A stretch of DNA of 64,000 nt from Bradyrhizobium sp. CCBAU 53340 (GTDB lineage Bacteria; Pseudomonadota; Alphaproteobacteria; Rhizobiales; Xanthobacteraceae), in assembly GCF_015291645.1 (NCBI RefSeq), contig NZ_CP030056.1, positions 496,001 to 560,000 on the forward strand, read 5' to 3'. A model generated the notes under the pieces. It had not been told where the DNA came from, searched no databases, and worked only from the letters and a program-made list of their open reading frames with translations. The first letter of the stretch is position 1; every line of letters begins with the position of its first letter. Shown here piece by piece: positions 1 to 8,725 of this stretch. Both the position numbers and the translations under genes were made by a program.

Positions 1-1
1 G

Positions 2-1357
2 GAGATTGAAGATGGCGTGTTTCTTCTTCATGTGGACCGGCACATGGTTCATGAATGCACATCGGCTGCCGCCTTCGAGGGCTTGAAGCGTGCTGGCCGC
101 AAGACCCGTAATCCCGAACTGACCTATGCTGTTGTCGATCACATCCTTTCCACGGCGAAAGGTCGTACGGGAGAGACGTTCGCTGGTGGTCGGGAATTCG
201 TGCAGCTGTTACGTGAAAATTGTCAGGCTCATAAGATTGAACTCATTGATGTTGACGATCCTCGGCAAGGCATTGTCCATGTAATCGCACCTGAGCTCGG
301 CATCGTCTTGCCCGGCACAACACTGGTATGCGGCGACAGCCATACGGCAACGTGTGGAGGACTTGGTTGTTGGGCTTGGGGCATTGGCACCAGCGAGGTG
401 GAGCATGTGCTCGCGACCCAGACAATCGTCCAGCGGCGGCCGAAACGCATGCGTATCAATTTCGAAGGCAAGCTCAACCGAGGGGTATACGCCAAGGATC
501 TCATTTTGAGATTGATTGGTCAGATCGGCGTTGCGGCGGGACGTGGCTACGCTGTGGAATATGCCGGCAGCGTCATACGGTCTTTGTCGATAGAAGAACG
601 CCAAACCATCTGCAATATGTCGATCGAGTTCGGTGCGAGAGCTGGACTTATAGCTGCCGATGACGTCACATTCGAATATCTCCACGATCTGCCTTATTCG
701 CCCAAGGGAGAAATGTGGGAACAGTCATTGGCTTACTGGCGTTCGCTCCCGACCGACCCAGAAGCGGTTTTCGATCGAGAGGTCGATGTTGATTGCACGA
801 GCATCGGCCCGCAGGTCACCTGGGGGACGACCCCCGAGGATGTTGGCAGCGTCAGCGATCCGATTCCTGATCCCGCGGCGGTTAACGACCTTGCGCGTCG
901 CGCCGCAATGGACCGTTCGCTGACTTATCTCGGTCTTGAGGCCGGTCAGTCTCTCGAAGGGCTCACCGTCGACGTGGCGTTTATCGGTTCATGCACCAAC
1001 AGCCGCCTTTCCGATATAGAGGCTGCCGCCGAAGTCGTGCGGGGGCGCAAGGTCGCTTCGCATGTACGCGCGCTTGTGGTACCCGGCTCAGCGCAGGTTA
1101 AACATGCCGCTGAATCTCTGGGGCTCGACAAAGTCTTCCTGGAAGCTGGGTTTGAGTGGCGGGAGGCCGGATGTTCCATGTGCGTCGCCATCAATGATGA
1201 CTTTGTAGGACCCGGTAAGCGTTGCATCTCTACGTCGAACCGCAATTTCGAGGGGCGCCAAGGCCAAAAGAGTCGCACCCACCTAGCCAGTCCCGCCTCG
1301 GTGGCCGCCGCTGCGATTGCCGGGGCGGTAACGGACGTCAGAAGGTACTTAACCTAG
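2..1357 (+). CDS. leuC: LeuC-type hydratase large subunit, copy 1 (5' end outside window)
   Basis: This is the [4Fe-4S] large subunit of a 3-isopropylmalate dehydratase-type (aconitase superfamily) enzyme, which moves a hydroxyl by dehydration and rehydration. The reading frame is open from base 2 and matches the other copy at 12820 from its residue 30 or so (DGVFLLHVDRH), so the true start lies upstream of the window; an internal GTG at 17 is not the start. Visible family motifs are GDSHTATCGGLG, the iron-sulfur segment GSCTNSR and the paired cysteines GCSMC. The small subunit follows 17 bases downstream. Because a second pair and lyase-type genes lie in the same cluster, a catabolic substrate related to isopropylmalate is as likely as leucine synthesis (inference). 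Confidence 0.9.
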   Translation, partial: EIEDGVFLLHVDRHMVHECTSAAAFEGLKRAGRKTRNPELTYAVVDHILSTAKGRTGETFAGGREFVQLLRENCQAHKIELIDVDDPRQGIVHVIAPELGIVLPGTTLVCGDSHTATCGGLGCWAWGIGTSEVEHVLATQTIVQRRPKRMRINFEGKLNRGVYAKDLILRLIGQIGVAAGRGYAVEYAGSVIRSLSIEERQTICNMSIEFGARAGLIAADDVTFEYLHDLPYSPKGEMWEQSLAYWRSLPTDPEAVFDREVDVDCTSIGPQVTWGTTPEDVGSVSDPIPDPAAVNDLARRAAMDRSLTYLGLEAGQSLEGLTVDVAFIGSCTNSRLSDIEAAAEVVRGRKVASHVRALVVPGSAQVKHAAESLGLDKVFLEAGFEWREAGCSMCVAINDDFVGPGKRCISTSNRNFEGRQGQKSRTHLASPASVAAAAIAGAVTDVRRYLT

Positions 1358-1374
1358 GCCGCCGGAGAATTCGT

Positions 1375-2007
1375 ATGGAGAAATACACACGTGTCGAGGG
1401 TGTCGCGGCCAGTTTCCCGCGCCCTAACATCGATACAGACGCGATCATTTCGGTCGCTTGGCAACGCAGCTTGAAGAGCAATCCGGGGGAAGGCCTGTTT
1501 GCGATCTGGCGGTATGATCTGCAAGGCCAAGAGGTGCCGGACTTTATCTTGAACCGCGCCCCCTTTCGCAAGAGCAAAGTTATTGTTGCGGGAGCCAATT
1601 TTGGTTGTGGCAGCTCCCGCGAGTTCGCGGTTTGGGCCCTGGTACGGTTCGGTATTCGCTGCGTGATTGCACCCACCTTTGGCGACATTTTTTACGAAAA
1701 CTCGTTCAAGAACGGGCTGCTACTCGTCACGTTACCGCAGGCAGAGGTTGATGAGATCCATCACCACCTGGCGACCACGAACGATCCGACGATGTCGGTG
1801 GATCTCGAAAGCTGCACCATCGAATTACCGAACGACAGGACAATCGCTTTTAACATTCCAACTGCCCGTCGCGCAACGCTGCTAGAGGGCCTCGACGAGA
1901 TTGGTCAAACGCTAAGATTCGTCGCCGACATTGAGGACTTCCAGCAGAAGAGCCGAGCGTGCCAGCCCTGGTTATACGCGCGACCTGAACCTCGGCATTC
2001 TCCCTGA
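1375..2007 (+). CDS. leuD: LeuD-type hydratase small subunit, copy 1 (intact)
   Basis: Small (swivel-domain) subunit of the isopropylmalate dehydratase family, 210 residues, close to the usual LeuD length. The ATG at 1375 was chosen over upstream in-frame codons because the protein then begins MEKYTRVEGVAA, which aligns with the start of the second copy at 14242, and a GGAG ribosome site precedes it. The substrate-binding segment [15 protein letters not shown] and the following IAPTFGDIFYENSFKNG are intact. It forms an operon with the leuC copy just upstream. No promoter of its own is visible. It serves as a reference for the frameshift in the second leuD copy. Confidence 0.9.
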   Translation: MEKYTRVEGVAASFPRPNIDTDAIISVAWQRSLKSNPGEGLFAIWRYDLQGQEVPDFILNRAPFRKSKVIVAGANFGCGSSREFAVWALVRFGIRCVIAPTFGDIFYENSFKNGLLLVTLPQAEVDEIHHHLATTNDPTMSVDLESCTIELPNDRTIAFNIPTARRATLLEGLDEIGQTLRFVADIEDFQQKSRACQPWLYARPEPRHSP

Positions 2008-2045
2008 GTGGGGCCGACGAACCAGAGTTGCGCGGTTAGGCGAAT

Positions 2046-2870
2046 CTAAAGCGTTTTTGTCAGACCTGCATCCGCATCGATAGCAGCCCCTTGCAGGAGA
2101 CGACCGCGATCTGACAAGACAAATCTAACCAGCGCCGCGATATCCTCAGGCTCGCCGATTCGCGCAATGCGCAACTCGCGGCTGAGCTGATATTCCATTT
2201 CGGCAGGGTCGATGCGTCGTTCGCGGCTCTCCAGCGTCAGGCGCTTTGTCAATCTGTCTGTCCTCACCAAGCCGGGATTGATACAATTGACCCTCACGCC
2301 GTCCCTAATGCCAAGCTCGGCGAGGAATTTGCTGAAACTATTGAGTGCGGCATTCACTGGCGAACCGATAGCGAAATAGATGTCGGGTGTTCGGCCGCCT
2401 GCACCGGCGATATTCACGACGGATCCACTCGTCTGAACAAGTGTAGGCCAGGCCGCCCGACAGAGGCGCATTGCACCAAAGAATTTTAGGCCGAAACCAT
2501 CCTCCCAATCACTATCGGGCAGCTCCAGGAAGTGCCCCCGCGTGGTCGCACCGGCGTTGTTGACAAGAATATCAATCTTCTGAAAAGCGGCCAAGGCCCG
2601 GTCGATCGTCCAGGAAACGGTTTCCACGTTTCGCAGGTCGCCAGCAACGACCTCTACCCTTGTTCCAAATGATCGTGCGCGTTCGGCAACGCTGTTGAGC
2701 ATGGCCTCATCCCGGGCGACGATAACGGAATCGACGCCTGCTTGCGCGAGCTCGAGCGCAATGGCAGCACCGATGCCTCGGCTTGCGCCCGTTACGATCG
2801 CAACCTTGCCCCGGAGGGACGCATCTTCGCCTCCCGCCAGGCGAGGCTCCTGTTTGGTGTGTCCTGTCAT
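2046..2870 (-). CDS. Short-chain dehydrogenase-fold protein lacking the catalytic triad
   Basis: A 274-residue Rossmann-fold protein of the SDR family. The start ATG at 2870 gives MTGHTKQEPR; upstream in-frame sequence to 3134 has no family similarity. The cofactor motif TGASRGIG and the NNAG motif are present. At the active site the usual catalytic Ser is in NIAGAGG (Ser to Gly) and the Tyr-x3-Lys region reads GSPVNAA, so Tyr and Lys are also replaced. Members of this kind may have lost reductase activity or use another mechanism (inference). It is encoded against the flanking plus-strand genes and ends 38 bases from leuD, so it is a convergent single gene in the catabolic island. Confidence 0.85.
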   Translation of the reverse strand: MTGHTKQEPRLAGGEDASLRGKVAIVTGASRGIGAAIALELAQAGVDSVIVARDEAMLNSVAERARSFGTRVEVVAGDLRNVETVSWTIDRALAAFQKIDILVNNAGATTRGHFLELPDSDWEDGFGLKFFGAMRLCRAAWPTLVQTSGSVVNIAGAGGRTPDIYFAIGSPVNAALNSFSKFLAELGIRDGVRVNCINPGLVRTDRLTKRLTLESRERRIDPAEMEYQLSRELRIARIGEPEDIAALVRFVLSDRGRLLQGAAIDADAGLTKTL

Positions 2871-3464
2871 CGTGGAAGTCTCCGTGTCTGGTCGATTGAA
2901 TGGGATTGTTGACAGAACCGGCCACACGCATCGGGACGCAACATTAGTCTGAGCTGCCCAGATGTGTGCCTTGCGAGCTCGGTTGAGTAAAAGGCCAGGC
3001 TCGACCGGCCTTGGCGCCTGTCGAGATCTACTCCATGTCGTCACGTCGGACACTGACCCAGCGAACCAAGAGACCACGCGCTTGGCTGAGTGCACTATGG
3101 CATGGCGCACCCTTTGGCTAGCTAAGGTGGCCACTCGTCATGCGACCTCGTCCATGAAAGAAGAGTGCGACGTTCTCCTCTGGCTTGAGCAGTACTAGCC
3201 CTGAGGCCCGCCGTGTCGCCACAGGATTTTGCGCGAGTACAGGGTTTTAGGCGCTGATCCGCTAGCAAGAAATTGCAATGCTATCGGGGCAGCCCATCGT
3301 GCAATTTTCTCCTAGTGATGCCGGCGCCTGTCGGTTGATAGTACACGTGCTTTATGAAACGTGCTGAGTCCAACGATGGTCTTCTGCACTGGAGCGACCT
3401 TCACTAACCGCTTTCACGGTTGTCGGACTCGCGTCGTTGCCGTACTCGCATCATTGGGTGTCTT
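2871..3464. other. Intergenic region between divergent SDR and lyase-family genes
   Basis: About 590 bases with no convincing gene; open frames here are in-frame extensions of the neighbouring genes. It must carry the promoters for the SDR gene (minus) and the lyase-family gene (plus). The only distinct structure seen is the AT-rich repeat pair at 3269-3310, listed separately. Confidence 0.5.
3269..3310 (+). promoter_or_regulatory. Putative operator, GAAATTGCAAT plus inverted half-site
   Basis: GAAATTGCAAT at 3269-3279 shares its 11 bases with the perfect palindrome at 12699-12712 before leuC2, and is faced by TGCAATTTTCT at 3300-3310, an inverted copy with one extra T. Both sites follow a CCGCT and lie 110-200 bases before a gene start. 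A likely binder is the LysR-type regulator of this cluster (inference). Confidence 0.4.
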
Positions 3465-4367
3465 TTGAAAGCTCGTATTCCTCTGCGCAAGGTCATGGAA
3501 GCCGGACGACCGCTCGTCCTTCCGGTTGCTCAAGATGCTTTTGCCGCCCGGCTGATAGGGCGGGCTGGGTTCAAAGCGTTTGCAATTGGTGGGTCGGCAA
3601 TGCTTGCTGCCCGTTACGGGTTGCCGGACCTAGGCATTGCGGCGCTTGGCGAGATGGTCGCCGGTATTCAGGATATTGCGGCGGCCTCCGATCTACCCTT
3701 CATCACCGATGGCGATGACGGCTACGGTGACATCAAGAGCGTTGTTCGCATGATCCGCGCGTACGAGGCGCTTGGTGTTGGCGCCGTGATCCTGGAGGAC
3801 CAGGCTCGCCCGAGCAAGCAACCCGGCGATAATCCTGCTCCTGCTGTTGTCGCGATGGCAGAATTCGAAACAAAGCTTCGGGCAGCTGTTGATGCCCGCA
3901 GTTCAGGCGACATGTTGATTATCGCCCGCACGGACTCCTTAACAACGCTTGGCCTAGATGGCGCCCTAAAGCGAGCGGAGCGCAGCTTAGCCGCGGGCGC
4001 GGATGGTGTATTTATTCCAGGATTGAAAGCACATGACGATCTCGTGACGGTTGGGAGTGCCTTCCGGGGGAAACACCAGCTGCTTGCCCTAACTGAAGAT
4101 GGGAAAGCGCAACTGCCGCGGGCACAAGATCTCTTTGTGATGGGCTACGATCTTATCGCTTATCCGAGTTATTTGATGCTGCGGACCACAGAAGCGATGG
4201 CGAGCGCGCTCGCAGGGTTGTTGTTGTCCACGGCCGACGGGTCCCCTCTCCCGGCACTGGCCGATTTTCCGGCGGCTCGCGCGGCCTTTGCTGAGGCGGT
4301 CGGACTTCGAGACTGGCAGGCGCTCGACAAAGTTGCCCGGTCCCAGGCCTCTGCGCCCGCCACGTAA
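3465..4367 (+). CDS. PEP mutase/isocitrate lyase superfamily protein with atypical active loop
   Basis: A roughly 300-residue TIM-barrel protein of the isocitrate lyase/phosphoenolpyruvate mutase superfamily, which includes 2-methylisocitrate lyase, 2,3-dimethylmalate lyase and oxaloacetate decarboxylase. The N-terminal pattern (LPVAQDAFAARLIGRAGFKA), the metal motif DGDDGYGD and ILEDQ are clear. The gating loop that carries Lys-Lys/Arg-Cys-Gly-His in the lyases reads PSKQPGDNP, so the catalytic Cys is absent and lyase activity cannot be assumed. I chose TTG at 3465 because it gives the usual family N-terminus; a TTG at 3420 would add 15 residues. The SDR at 4440 follows 72 bases later, probably in the same transcript. 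Confidence 0.75.
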   Translation: MKARIPLRKVMEAGRPLVLPVAQDAFAARLIGRAGFKAFAIGGSAMLAARYGLPDLGIAALGEMVAGIQDIAAASDLPFITDGDDGYGDIKSVVRMIRAYEALGVGAVILEDQARPSKQPGDNPAPAVVAMAEFETKLRAAVDARSSGDMLIIARTDSLTTLGLDGALKRAERSLAAGADGVFIPGLKAHDDLVTVGSAFRGKHQLLALTEDGKAQLPRAQDLFVMGYDLIAYPSYLMLRTTEAMASALAGLLLSTADGSPLPALADFPAARAAFAEAVGLRDWQALDKVARSQASAPAT

Positions 4368-4439
4368 CTCGTCCGCGGTTCCGCATTTTCGGACTGCTGC
4401 GATGGAAATCTCGGTGCTAGAGCAAGCAAGGATAGTTTA

Positions 4440-5219
4440 GTGCAGATTTCGCTGAAAAGCCGAACCGCAATCGTAACGGGCGGAAGCCGAGGCATTGGCC
4501 GAGCGATAGCTCTGGCGTTCGCCGAGGCCGGCGCTTCTGTTGCAATTCTCGCCCGAGATAAACAACAAGTGAGTGATACCGCCGACCAGATAAGTAGCAC
4601 AACCGGTCAGCGCGTGATTGGAATCTCATGTGATCTCGGAAACAAATTGCAGATTGACCAGGCCTGGTCGAGGCTCTCCCCCGACTTCAGTCATGTTGAC
4701 GTCCTCGTTAACAACGCAGGCAACGCTGCCCACGAGCCAATATCGGGAGTTGAGTGGGACGCACTCCAGTCCGATTTCATGCTGAAAGTCGGAGGGGCAC
4801 TTTACTTAACTCAGCGTTGCCTCTCTGGAATGCGAGCAAGACGCTGGGGACGAGTTGTCAATATTCTCAGCATTGCGGCAAAGGCCGGTACCGGCGCCGC
4901 TCCGTCGGCGCTGAGCCGGGCGGCCGGCCTATCCATGACGAAGCTGCTGGCTAACGAATGCGCGCCGGATAACGTCCTTATCAACGCCATCTGCCTTGGA
5001 TCGATCGAAACCGACCAGTGGAAACGAATGCACCGGTCCACCGCACCGCAAGCGAGCTACGAAGACTTCGTTTTGCAGAAAGGAAAGAGCGTGCGTCTCG
5101 GTCGGCTTGGAACTGTGACCGAGGTTGCGAATGTGGCCTGCTTTCTAGCCTCGGACCTAGCCTCGTTCGTAACGGGAACAGCCATTAATGTCGATGGAGG
5201 CAATTGTCCCGTACCGTAA
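4440..5219 (+). CDS. Short-chain dehydrogenase-fold protein with degenerate Tyr-Lys pair
   Basis: A 259-residue SDR-family protein starting at GTG 4440. The nucleotide motif TGGSRGIG and the NNAG motif are intact and the catalytic-Ser segment NILSIAA is retained. The Tyr-x3-Lys pair, however, reads SALSRAAG, so the Tyr is Ser and the Lys is Arg. From memory, SDR relatives with SRAAG-type motifs and an ESDQW-like segment (here ETDQW) form a recognisable subgroup, so this is probably not a sequencing artefact. It lies 72 bases after the lyase-family gene and converges with the Liv transporter operon. Substrate unknown. Confidence 0.85.
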   Translation: MQISLKSRTAIVTGGSRGIGRAIALAFAEAGASVAILARDKQQVSDTADQISSTTGQRVIGISCDLGNKLQIDQAWSRLSPDFSHVDVLVNNAGNAAHEPISGVEWDALQSDFMLKVGGALYLTQRCLSGMRARRWGRVVNILSIAAKAGTGAAPSALSRAAGLSMTKLLANECAPDNVLINAICLGSIETDQWKRMHRSTAPQASYEDFVLQKGKSVRLGRLGTVTEVANVACFLASDLASFVTGTAINVDGGNCPVP

Positions 5220-5273
5220 CCTCGGCACTGGTATCGTTGCCGGTAGGTATGTAATCGGAGGTCGTCTACCTCC

Positions 5274-5981
5274 CTAGCTGATGCCAACGAGGCTCGATAG
5301 AACGGACTTATTGCCCGCCAGATCGTTGCTTTTGCCGTTCCAAACCACTTGGCCTCGATCCAGAATTAGGGCCTGGACCGTTAGTGACAGCGCTAGATCA
5401 ACATGGTGTTCTACGAGGATAAACGTCATATCGCTTTCTTTTCTGATGCGTTTGAGCGCTTCCACAAGCTGGTCAACAATGACCGGAGCCAATCCTTCGA
5501 ACGGCTCGTCGAGAATAAGCAAAGCGGGATTGCTGACGAGCGCTCGGCCGACAGCCAGCATCTGCTGCTCTCCACCCGACAAATGATTTCCGAAGTTCTG
5601 CCGTCGCTCAGCAAGCCGGGGGAATAGCTCAAACACGGATTCAATGTTCCACTTTCCCCGATCAACCCTTGCAACGGAAAGGTTTTCCTCTACCGTCAGG
5701 GAAGGAAAGATCTCTCGTTCCTGAGGCACGTAACCGAGGCCCAGGCGAGCCCGCTCGTAGGTATCGATGCCTCCGATCTCGCCGCCGTCAAATGTGATCT
5801 TGCCGGAGGCCATTTGCGTTAGGCCCATAATGGTCGCAAGCAGGGACGTCTTGCCGACACCATTGCGTCCCAACACGGCCAATGACGACCCTCTCGGGAG
5901 CGAAAGAGCCACGTTTTCAATAGCCGCGGCGCCATAGCCATATCCTGCGGTGACAGCTTCCAGTCTCAGCAAATCAGTCAT
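5274..5981 (-). CDS. livF: Branched-chain amino-acid-type ABC transporter ATPase
   Basis: Cytoplasmic ATPase of a LivFGHMK-type importer, 235 residues. Walker A is GRNGVGKTS, the signature is LSGGEQQM and Walker B LLILDEPFEG, the usual LivF layout with no C-terminal extension. The ATG at 5981 (MTDLLRLEAV) overlaps the end of livG by 8 bases, which supports this start over the longer frame to 6020. It is the last gene of the operon. The substrate may be a branched carboxylic or amino acid processed by the hydratase and lyase-family enzymes in the cluster (inference). Confidence 0.92.
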   Translation of the reverse strand: MTDLLRLEAVTAGYGYGAAAIENVALSLPRGSSLAVLGRNGVGKTSLLATIMGLTQMASGKITFDGGEIGGIDTYERARLGLGYVPQEREIFPSLTVEENLSVARVDRGKWNIESVFELFPRLAERRQNFGNHLSGGEQQMLAVGRALVSNPALLILDEPFEGLAPVIVDQLVEALKRIRKESDMTFILVEHHVDLALSLTVQALILDRGQVVWNGKSNDLAGNKSVLSSLVGIS

Positions 5982-6729
5982 TGCGCGCCTGTCCGAGGTA
6001 AACCTCTCGTACCTTAGCATCTGCTCGAATCTCGGACGGGGTTCCCTGCGTCAGCACGCTTCCCTCTGCCAACACCGTGATACGGTCAGCGAAACCAAAA
6101 ACGATCTGCATGTCGTGCTCGATGACGATGACTGCGAGGTCGGCGGGCAACCGCCGCAGCAATTCCGAAAGTTTTCCGCTGTCTTCTTTCGGCAAGCCAG
6201 CAGCAGGTTCGTCGAGAATGAGCACCTTTGGCTTGAGAGCCAGCGCCAGCGCGAGCTCAACGAGCCGCCGTTGACCATATGCGAGATTGGAAATCAATTG
6301 GCATGCCGAACCACTGAGGTTAAAAACGTCTAGGAGCCGCTCGAGTTCGATCAGAACCTGCTTGCGCCTATTGAGCGCGCCCCACAGTTTTGCGTCGATA
6401 TGCATATTTGCAACGACCGCGAGGGCAATATTTTCGACCACCGTCATGGACGGGAATAGCGAGTTTATTTGAAACGTTCGCGCGAGCCCCAGAGAGACTC
6501 GGCGTTGCGGCGAATACCGTGTGATGTCACGTCCTTCAAGTCGGATCGACCCAGAGGATGGAGCCAACGCTCCCGTGATGAGATTTACAAGGGTGGTCTT
6601 TCCTGCGCCATTCGGACCAATCAGAGCGTGTCTTGCACCAATCTCAAGGCGGAAGTTGATATTACGCGTGACGGCGAGAGCACCGAAGCTTTTGTGCAGA
6701 CCGACGATTTCGAGGACCGTATCATTCAT
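5974..6729 (-). CDS. livG: Branched-chain amino-acid-type ABC transporter ATPase
   Basis: Second ATPase of the Liv importer, 251 residues. Walker A is GPNGAGKTT, Walker B is VLILDEPAAG, followed by the LivG-type insertion AGLPKEDSGKL and the C-terminal ending AKVREVYLGQ typical of LivG. The signature segment is LAYGQRRLVE, where the canonical LSGGQ is replaced by the LAYGQ form common in LivG. It overlaps livM by 4 bases (ATGA) and livF by 8 bases, so the genes are translationally coupled. Confidence 0.92.
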   Translation of the reverse strand: MNDTVLEIVGLHKSFGALAVTRNINFRLEIGARHALIGPNGAGKTTLVNLITGALAPSSGSIRLEGRDITRYSPQRRVSLGLARTFQINSLFPSMTVVENIALAVVANMHIDAKLWGALNRRKQVLIELERLLDVFNLSGSACQLISNLAYGQRRLVELALALALKPKVLILDEPAAGLPKEDSGKLSELLRRLPADLAVIVIEHDMQIVFGFADRITVLAEGSVLTQGTPSEIRADAKVREVYLGQARND

Positions 6730-7745
6730 GGTTTCCGCCTGCGATCGAGGAGATAGCCACCCATACGATCAATCCAGGGACCAACGCCTTGAGGTGTAAA
6801 CCTGACGGCGAGAATGAGGAGTCCACCCAGCATAAACAACCAATTGAAGGGGTCTATCGCCGCGGCCCGATCAGAAAAAATGACGAAAATAATGCCCCCA
6901 ATGAATGCGCCGGTCAGGCGCCCCATCCCGCCGATTAGCAACATGATGAGGACGTTTCCGGATAGCAGGAATGAGAGTGAGTCGGTTGCGACAAGCCCGG
7001 TGACTTGTGCGGAAATTGCACCGGCCACACCCGCTATTGCTGCCGAAATCGAATAGATGAGAAGCAACCGTGCGGCGACCGGTACGCCTAGCATGCGCAT
7101 GCGTTGGTCGTTGTCGCGTATCCCACGCAGAACATATCCAAATGGCGAGTTTACCAAGATCCGGGCAAGGGCAAACACGAAGGCCAGCACGCAAAGCGAA
7201 TAGAGATAGGCAGTATGGCCATAGAGGTCGAACGAGTAACGTCCCAAGATGGGTGCGACCTGATACCCCGCAAGGCCATCATCTCCGCCCGTTACTGATT
7301 TCCAGGTTGTCGCAACTTGGAGGACGACGGCACCAATGGCGATCGTGAGGATGACTTGAGTCAAGCCGCGAACACGAAGAACCAGCAAACCCGTGACGAA
7401 GCCGAACGCGCCGGCAGCTAGCCCTCCTACCACAAGGCCGGTCAAGGGTTCAGATAAAACATTGAGCGCAAAAAGGGCGGCGGCGTAGGCTCCGATACCA
7501 AAAAAGACGGCATGACCTAAACTTTCGATTCCAGAGTAACCGATGGCGAGATCGAGCGACAGAGCCAAGATGATCATGATGATGACTTGGGTGCCGAGCT
7601 GGTGATAGGCGCCCAAGAAGAAATAAGCGAAAATTGCAAGCGCCCACACCAGCGCATCGCTAAGTCCCAAGCGGTGGGATCCAAAGGACGCGGCGATGTC
7701 CCGTTTAGGTGTGTCCTTTGAGGGAGTTACCTTAAGCACGGCCAT
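6726..7745 (-). CDS. livM: Branched-chain amino-acid-type ABC transporter permease
   Basis: Inner-membrane permease of the Liv importer, 339 residues with about nine hydrophobic segments. The signature stretch around IGYSGIESLGHAVFFGIGAYA is the LivM family hallmark, and RGIRDNDQRMRMLGV is the usual cytoplasmic coupling loop. The ATG at 7745 (MAVLKVTPSK) was chosen because the 53 residues upstream in frame look like a shadow of livH. The start lies 14 bases inside the end of livH. Confidence 0.9.
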   Translation of the reverse strand: MAVLKVTPSKDTPKRDIAASFGSHRLGLSDALVWALAIFAYFFLGAYHQLGTQVIIMIILALSLDLAIGYSGIESLGHAVFFGIGAYAAALFALNVLSEPLTGLVVGGLAAGAFGFVTGLLVLRVRGLTQVILTIAIGAVVLQVATTWKSVTGGDDGLAGYQVAPILGRYSFDLYGHTAYLYSLCVLAFVFALARILVNSPFGYVLRGIRDNDQRMRMLGVPVAARLLLIYSISAAIAGVAGAISAQVTGLVATDSLSFLLSGNVLIMLLIGGMGRLTGAFIGGIIFVIFSDRAAAIDPFNWLFMLGGLLILAVRFTPQGVGPWIDRMGGYLLDRRRKP

Positions 7746-8604
7746 AAAGCCCAAAAGGTCGAATGGACAGAATGAGGGCCAGAAGAATGTAGATGCCGAA
7801 AGCGCCGGCCGCCGGAAAGAGATAGCGAAAATAGGTATCGAAGATGCTATAGCCGAGCGCGGCGATAAGCGATCCTTTGAGACTGCCAAAGCCGCCAACC
7901 GCAACGACGATCAAAACCATGACCATATAGTTCGTGGCATAGTATGGCTGCAGCGGCAGCATCTGCGTTCCAAGTACGCCGGCTATGGCCGCTAACGCGC
8001 ACCCAGCAACGAAGGTCTGAGCGAACACCCGCCGCACATTGATCCCGACACAGCGAGCCATGCGCGGATTATCGACGGAGGCGCGCAAGCGGGCGCCAAA
8101 ATCGGTCTGTTCGATGACGTACCAAATCAGGCCTGCGATTGTCAGGCTGACGATTGAAAGAAAGCTACGGTAAGCAGAAATCGATATCTCTTCAAAATGC
8201 CATGCTCCCGCCAGGAATTCAGGCGTTGGTAATGTATGCGTCAGCGAGCCATAACCGGCGTTGATCGAGGCGATCATTATGAATGTGAGGCCAATTGTCA
8301 TCAGGATTTGACCGAGAGCACTCGTCTCATAGATCCATCGATATACGGTCCGTTCAAGAATGGCCCCGAGTATCGCCGTGATTGCAACAGCAATCGGAAG
8401 CGCGGCGAGCAAACCCAGGCCAAAATGATTGACGAGCGAGAGTGCAGTGTAACCGCCGATCATGGCGAAACCACAATGTGCAATGTTTAGAAGACGCATC
8501 ACGCCGAGCGTGATCGTCAGGCCAGAGGAGATCAGAAAGAGGATCATCCCGAAGGACAGGCCGTCGATCAAAAGCGATATACCCGTCGTCCAGTAGCTAT
8601 TCAC
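7732..8604 (-). CDS. livH: Branched-chain amino-acid-type ABC transporter permease
   Basis: Inner-membrane permease of the Liv importer, about 290 residues, hydrophobic throughout. It carries the family stretch LLNIAHCGFAMIGGY and the coupling loop VDNPRMARCVGINVRRV. I prefer GTG at 8604 over TTG at 8616 because AGGGA sits at suitable spacing before the GTG and the protein then begins VNSYWTTGISLLIDG. It is preceded by the binding-protein gene with a gap of about 120 bases. Confidence 0.9.
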   Translation of the reverse strand: MNSYWTTGISLLIDGLSFGMILFLISSGLTITLGVMRLLNIAHCGFAMIGGYTALSLVNHFGLGLLAALPIAVAITAILGAILERTVYRWIYETSALGQILMTIGLTFIMIASINAGYGSLTHTLPTPEFLAGAWHFEEISISAYRSFLSIVSLTIAGLIWYVIEQTDFGARLRASVDNPRMARCVGINVRRVFAQTFVAGCALAAIAGVLGTQMLPLQPYYATNYMVMVLIVVAVGGFGSLKGSLIAALGYSIFDTYFRYLFPAAGAFGIYILLALILSIRPFGLYGRA

Positions 8605-8725
8605 TTGATCCCTCAAACACCGCCTGCATCACAAGCATGCTGCCAATGGCCATTACGTCCCGCCGCATTGGCCTGGAGTCATGCGGCCTGATTCTACTCC
8701 CCTATTTTCGCGCGCCTAAACGTCG

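Noticed and set aside
17..1357. GTG at 17 as the true start of leuC copy 1
   Set aside because: The frame is open and homologous upstream to the window edge, so the gene is cut by the window.
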